Origin: Pseudisothecium myosuroides
Taxonomy: Eukaryota > Streptophyta > Bryopsida > Hypnales > Lembophyllaceae
Direction of reading: 5' to 3'
Assembly: GCA_951799445.1 (NCBI GenBank)
Contig: OX637293.1
Span: forward strand, 19,034,001 to 19,098,000
Length of the DNA stretch: 64,000 nt
Shown piece after piece: positions 59,138 to 64,000 of this stretch. The notes beneath the pieces were generated by a model, which did no database searches, was not told the DNA's origin, and saw nothing but the letters and a program-made list of their open reading frames with translations. A program made the position numbers and the translations under genes. Every line of letters begins with the position of its first letter. Within the stretch, counting starts at the first letter, position 1.

Positions 59138-59384
59138 CTCATAGCGAACGGATGATGAGGATTAGGCTTGAAAGGACTAGTGCAGGGATCAGATCTGCGA
59201 CCAGTTCTTAGATTGAACCTCACTGTACAAGCACACAATTGAAACTAAGTATAAAATTGAGTAAAATCATTGAGCTAATCAAATGCGTGCTGCACACTTA
59301 CTGTCACTTGGAGGATATTGAGCAATAATGCCATAGCCCCTTGCATGCACTTGATGGAAGAAACCTCTGTCCAGATCATGTGGG
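59138..59384 (-). other. Two linked exons of an unidentified protein
   Basis: Exon 59,384-59,302 (after TCTGCAG, before GTAAGT) and exon 59,222-59,138 (after TGTACAG, before GTGAGA) join in one open frame. They encode PHDLDRGFFHQVHARGYGII, then AQYPPSDMRFNLRTGRR, then SDPCTSPFKPNPHHPFAM. Two clean GT-AG junctions and a coherent frame mean this is or was a real gene. I cannot name the family. The upstream exon would lie beyond 59,385 on the minus strand and may be near 61.4 kb. Confidence 0.5.
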
Positions 59385-60057
59385 CTGCAGACAGACGTAA
59401 TTATTAAACAAGCTCTAGAAACAATTGCCAAAACTGAAGCATAAAACTGGCATTGAGTTTCCAAGATACCGAGATGTTATCCCAGAAGAGAAGAGAATTT
59501 GAATATTTTAAAACCGGTTATAGAAAAAGAACTGCTGACATCATTTGAAACCCTAATCAGTGAACTTCAATTGGTCTCTGCGGTTTCAAATTTGGAAAAT
59601 AGGAAATGTGTTTAAAGCGTGTTAGAAGCACATTACATACAGCTCTCCAAAAATCTATCGCTTGCATGACTTGACCAACAAATGAGCAAGAAACATAACA
59701 AATCTAATAATAAATCCAATCTAATTTAAAAAACTGCTCGTTAGCACTCTGCATTGACTGTCATCGTATTCGTTTGCTGCCATATTTGTTGCGGTCTCAG
59801 TACTTCAAGTTAGAAGGCATATTATAGCTCATTAGAATCGTATTTTCAGTAGATTTGCAACAAGATATCAGAAAAAACATTTCCTTCAGAATTGAGCACA
59901 AAATCTCAAATAATTTTTTTGAGCCCGTCCTCTAGTTACCAGTGCTAGTGTTCCAGTGTAATAGCATGTTCATTCAGCACTAAGATCAAATGAGTTTACA
60001 AAGATCCCAAACTTCGGACTAAAATTCTCAAACCTACAATCCAGCTACACCAACATT
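59385..60057. other. Intergenic or intron, no feature recognised
   Basis: AT-rich sequence upstream, on the minus strand, of the two unidentified exons. No exon, repeat or element could be supported. Confidence 0.35.
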
Positions 60058-60061
60058 TTAA

Positions 60062-60989
60062 CCCCTAAAAGCCCATTGTCCCTTCGGGGGACAAATGCAT
60101 TTTCGGGCATGTACCTTTTTGCTGAAATTTTCTCCTGATTTTTTTGAAATTTTTTGTGAATATGAAGAATTGAGAGAGGTACGTGGCAGGAAAAAAAATT
60201 TGAAATCGGACCTTTGAGCGAGAAGTTATGCCATTTCTTGGCATGCATGGGGACGGGGGGCAACAAAAAAAAAATTTGCAAAATTTTGAATTTTTTTTTT
60301 TAAATATTTTTTTTTCTCATAGATTATATTTTTTTCTATCTGGAAAGCTTTGATTCATTTCATTTGGATTTGTTATGAGGAAGTTATGGACATTCTTGTT
60401 TTTCGGGCAGTTAGAGCATCTTCTTGAAAAAATAACTTCTAGGATTCATTTCGGAATGCAATTTTTGTAATTTTTCAATTTTTTTTTTTTGGAATGGTTT
60501 AGTTTACTTTCTAGAACAATCTCACCAATTGGGATTAGTGCATTTTAATTTCATCTAAAATATATAAATATTTTAGATTTTCCTTCTATCTTGTACCTAC
60601 TTCTACTTAACAATTTTTTAAAGAATGATAATTAAGTTTTTTTGAGTTTTTTTTTTTTTTCCCTAGACTCTCAACTCAATTCTCCACTGTACAGATTTAA
60701 AGCTCAAAACGCTGTAGTGCAAAAATTTTAAGTTAAAAATGTTTAAAGACAAAAAATCTGGTCCCGCAATGTGCTGAAAAACTTGTTTTTTCCACTTTAA
60801 ATGTAGATATCTTGCAATCTGTGCGGTCAAAAATTCTGAAATTTTTTCCACACATTCTCATACCAATTAGGTGTAAGATCCTATGGTTAGATGTGAAAAA
60901 AAAACAATTTGAATTTTTTGTACTTTTTGCTATAGAAATGGCAGTTTTGAGTGTTTTTTGGCAGAAAAAAGGCCTTGGGCCTTTAGGGG
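60062..60989. mobile_element. TTAA element, main family
   Basis: The ends are TTAA then CCCCTAAAAGCCCATTG and GGCCTTGGGCCTTTAGGGG then TTAA. The interior is the reverse of 50,725-51,583 over its right two-thirds. 928 bp, non-coding. Confidence 0.82.
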
Positions 60990-61418
60990 TTAAAAACGCA
61001 CTCATAAATCATAACCTAAACACTACATTGCAAAGAAATGAACATCAGCTACCTCTTCAACACCAATTCATGGACGTCCCACTCGCTTACACAATCATGA
61101 AAGTAAATGATATCCCAATGTGACGGATTACTAGTCTCAATCCTCACATACAAATCCAAAACTGTAGCTAAGCACAGTAAACCCTAATTCTCGAACCAGC
61201 TCAAACAAGCGTCACTTTCGCATCTAAACCCCAAAAGTTTGATTATCTAATCTTCCGCACCGTGGAAACCAAGTCGAACACCAAAATTATTCTAAGAAAT
61301 GGACCTTCACACCCTACCAAATTGCAAACCATGTCGATGCCTAACTTCCCATCGCAACAGAGAAAAAATATGCCAAATGAAGCCCCAAAAGAAACAAAAA
61401 AATTTGGCGAAGGAAATG

Positions 61419-61560
61419 TGTACTTCAGCGAGTGAGACGTACCTCGAAAAGTCTCGGAAGAAGTTATGGTGCACAATTTACAACGACCACTCCATTTGCC
61501 GATGCGAACACACCAACAACAGCACCAGGAACTCGGTTCGGCGAAGAGCAACTGGGCGGC
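61419..61560 (-). other. Possible upstream exon, product unknown
   Basis: A moderately GC-rich stretch ends, on the minus strand, at GACTTTTCGAG before GTACGT (61,442). One frame encodes RVPGAVVGVFASANGVVVV. It could be the first exon of the gene represented at 59,138-59,384, but the frame breaks before the donor and the link is speculative. Confidence 0.25.
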
Positions 61561-61569
61561 ACTCTGAGA

Positions 61570-62003
61570 TTATCTTCATCCAGGCTCTTCATCCACTATC
61601 TGTTTCATTCATCCTTAACGCTTCTCATTCAATACAAGGGACTTCCGTTACACTGATTTATCCTAAATTAGCATCACCTTGAAAATTAGTGTCGCCACAA
61701 AATTTCATTTTTTTTAATATTGGTTCAACAGGGTAATATTTCAAACTGCACTAATTCAAAATAGGATGACTATAGTAAATTAGTGTTACAAGTGTTATTA
61801 AGATAAATCCGTGTAGGACAAATTTGTGTAGTCTCATGTGTTGAATATATGAGGGTTCTGAAATTAATTATATTGACACTTGGGTATCAAGTATGACCCA
61901 CACCAAGGTAATAGTAAAGTTTCAATTACAAGCAAGATTATTGTTGAACAAGTTCATGATAATTCTAATTCTAATTGCTCAAGGCATTTGTGACCTTCTT
62001 GAA
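61570..62003. repeat. Repeat shared with 25.16-25.56 kb
   Basis: Similar to 25,160-25,560, including GCTTCTCATTCAAT and the phrase GACACTTGGGTRTCAA. No gene seen. Confidence 0.55.
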
Positions 62004-62846
62004 CTCCTAAAAAATTGAGGTCTTTTTTTGCATCAACAGCCATTCAAAATTGCCATTTCTATTGCAAAGAGATTTTTATTTATTTTTATTTTTATTTTTT
62101 GGCATATCTAACAATAGGATCTTGTACATGACCAAATATCAGAATGTGTGGAAATTTTTTGACCGTACAAAGTACACAAACTGGATTATTTGCACCTTTG
62201 AGTGACTAGATTGTAAAACTTTGAACCTTCTTGGGCTTGAAATTTTTGCACTGCACATTTTTGTTTTAAATATTTTGATATTGCAAATTTGAGTTGAGAA
62301 CTTGTGAAAAAAATCTCAAAAACATCCTTTAATTTTAATTTGTAATTCTTTAAGAAATTGTTTTGTAGAAGTAGTTACAAGATAGAAGAAATAACTAAAT
62401 TGTTAATAGTTCCAAGATGAAATTGAAACCAAGTGGCATAGATTGTTCTAGCAAGTAAACTAAACCTTGTAGAAACTTTTTTTTCTAATTTGCAAAAATG
62501 GAGTTCTAAAAGAAATCCAATATTTTACTTTTTTTCAAAAAAATGCTCTTATTGCCTAAAATTTGAATGAATCAAATTTTTACATATAGACAAAAATATA
62601 AACTATAAAAAATAGATTTAAGAAAAAAGTATTTCTAAATTTTTTTTGTTTTTTTTGTTCAAGCTTGACTAATTTTTGGTTTAAATGGCATGATTTTTGC
62701 TCCCGAGGACTAATTGAAATAGAAAATATATATTTATAAAATACAAGTATTATTTTATCTTCAACAAAATTTCAAAAAATCACACCAAAAATTCAGATTA
62801 TAGGAACCTACTCAAATCTTCAGCAGGACACTTTGGACTTTAGGGA
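62004..62846. mobile_element. TTAA-type element, decayed, main family
   Basis: The left end is TGAA then CTCCTAAAAAATTGAGGTC, a decayed form of the left end at 12,015; the right end reads GGACTTTAGGGA then TTAA. Interior phrases match the main family. 843 bp, non-coding. Confidence 0.55.
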
Positions 62847-62850
62847 TTAA

Positions 62851-64000
62851 TACATATTCTAGACTAAGAGGCAAATTGTACCTCAAGATTTTAATTTCTA
62901 AAGGCCTAGGGGGGGCCTACCTCCAAAACCACTTTTAATTTGCTATTTTTTTAAATCATTTAAAAAAATCTAACCATAGGATTTTTTAAATGTTTTTAGA
63001 TCAGTCTACCTTCTAAGTTTTGAAGAATTTGACCATAAGCATTTTGAGATATTTGTAGTCAAAGTTCATTTTTTTTGTTGGACAAAATGACTTCAGGGTG
63101 CCATATCACAAGAATTTTAAAAAGAAAAAGTTTACATTAGATGAGATTCAGGTGCTAAACAAGGCTACGAATTTCCTTGAGTTTCCGGACTGTGAATCTA
63201 ACGTGGCAGAATGACTGCCATGTCAACTAATAAAATATAATTATTTTTTTAAAATAAATTGAATTTTTAAAATATTTTTTTCATTTAAAAATATTTTTTA
63301 AAAATTTAAAAATTTTCTTCTTATTATTTTTTAATTGTTAATTTTGGCTAGCAATGACTGATTCACTACATGGAGAATGGACCTAAAAATGTTTGACCAA
63401 ATGCAAATATGAATAGTTCATGATATGCATGCCAATTTTCACAAGATTTGGAGCAATAAGAGATTACTTTCAAAGCCTTGTAATCAATCAAGGTCCTATT
63501 AAAAAAAAAGCTTAGAAGAAATAGTGTATAAAATTATAATCCTTTTGGTTTCTATAAATTTTTTGAATGAATAGAAATTCATAAAGATTATTTTTTCAAA
63601 AACATTCATACGTTTACTTATTCAAATAGTTGTTTTGAAGGATTAATTTTTAAATTTTTAAATTAACTTTTGTGATAAATCATGATTGTATCCCTTGAAT
63701 TGTAGAATATTTGAAAATAAATAAATTTATAAGACTCGTATGTTACAAATGTGAAAGTATAAATATGAACATTTAGATGAATAGAAAATCAAGATTTTTT
63801 GTGCTTTGGACATGTTTGAGCTCACTTGTTGTTCGAAATTTGAATGTCTGGTTTTTCCACAAGTCAGAGCAAACTTCCATACATTGAGAATTTACATAAC
63901 GGATGATACCTTGCATAAAAAACAAAAGAAATTTTAGAATTCTACATAGAAGTGTGCAATAGTTGCAAGAGGAGGACTCAAAATGTTCAAGAGGAAGCTT
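62851..64000. other. Intergenic, no gene found
   Basis: AT-rich sequence. A TTAA then TTTCTAAAGGCC phrase at about 62,890 may be one end of another TTAA element whose partner end I did not find. The last 100 bases resemble 26,360-26,450. Confidence 0.35.

Noticed and set aside
3190..62850. Reading the TTAA elements as PIF/Harbinger (TTA or TAA target) MITEs
   Set aside because: A 3-bp TTA or TAA would not be a direct duplication on both sides of symmetric CCCC/GGGG ends, and the TTAT case shows four duplicated bases.
1..64000. LTR or LINE retrotransposon coding regions
   Set aside because: No reverse transcriptase, integrase or gag-like frame of any length was recognised; long terminal direct repeats were not found.
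1..64000. tRNA or rRNA genes, CRISPR array, bacterial operon signals
   Set aside because: No cloverleaf with a GGTTCRANNCC arm or rRNA segment was noticed, and the gene structure is plainly eukaryotic.

Overview
This is nuclear DNA of a land plant. It is AT-rich, its genes have GT-AG introns, and the recognisable genes are plant families: a four-exon cytosolic ribosomal protein S13, a TORNADO1-like LRR-Roc-COR (ROCO) GTPase, ABCB transporter fragments, an SCI1-like protein and an IMPACT-family protein. The lineage cannot be fixed from the sequence alone. I saw no prokaryotic operons, CRISPR array, tRNA, rRNA or retrotransposon polymerase reading frame.

Layout. 0-6.3 kb: an array of CAATTTGTC-like words, then three TTAA-flanked transposons. 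6.7-8.2 kb: a 3-copy tandem repeat and an 857-bp foldback element. 8.15-21 kb: a ruined copy of a block that runs RPS13 3-prime end, spacer, ROCO gene. 22-26 kb: dispersed repeats and a transposon nested inside another. 27.0-28.8 kb: RPS13. 28.8-35.3 kb: old repeats. 35.3-41.6 kb: the only full-length gene of the window, a three-exon ROCO gene on the minus strand. 42-46.7 kb: tandem repeats and two ABCB pseudogenes in inverted orientation. 48-50.6 kb: fragments of unidentified genes. 52.8-59.4 kb: IMPACT-like and SCI1-like pseudogenes plus two exons of an unknown protein, all on the minus strand. 60-64 kb: more transposons and repeats.

The 8.15-21 kb and 28.5-42 kb blocks are collinear, so they descend from one segmental duplication. 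The right-hand ROCO copy stayed open. The left-hand copy lost its LRR and Roc parts and took two insertions in exons. This pairing gives occupied and empty insertion sites side by side.

The main discovery is a set of about 14 non-coding elements whose ends start CCC(C)T and which sit between duplicated TTAA (once TTAT) tetranucleotides. Several have an empty paralogous site in the window showing a 4-bp target duplication. This is the structure of piggyBac-type elements, a superfamily I know mainly from animals and some other eukaryotes and not as a well-described land-plant group. There are at least three terminal families, nested and back-to-back insertions, and one 3.2-kb member with compositionally distinct internal sequence. 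No transposase could be firmly identified, so the assignment rests on ends and target sites.
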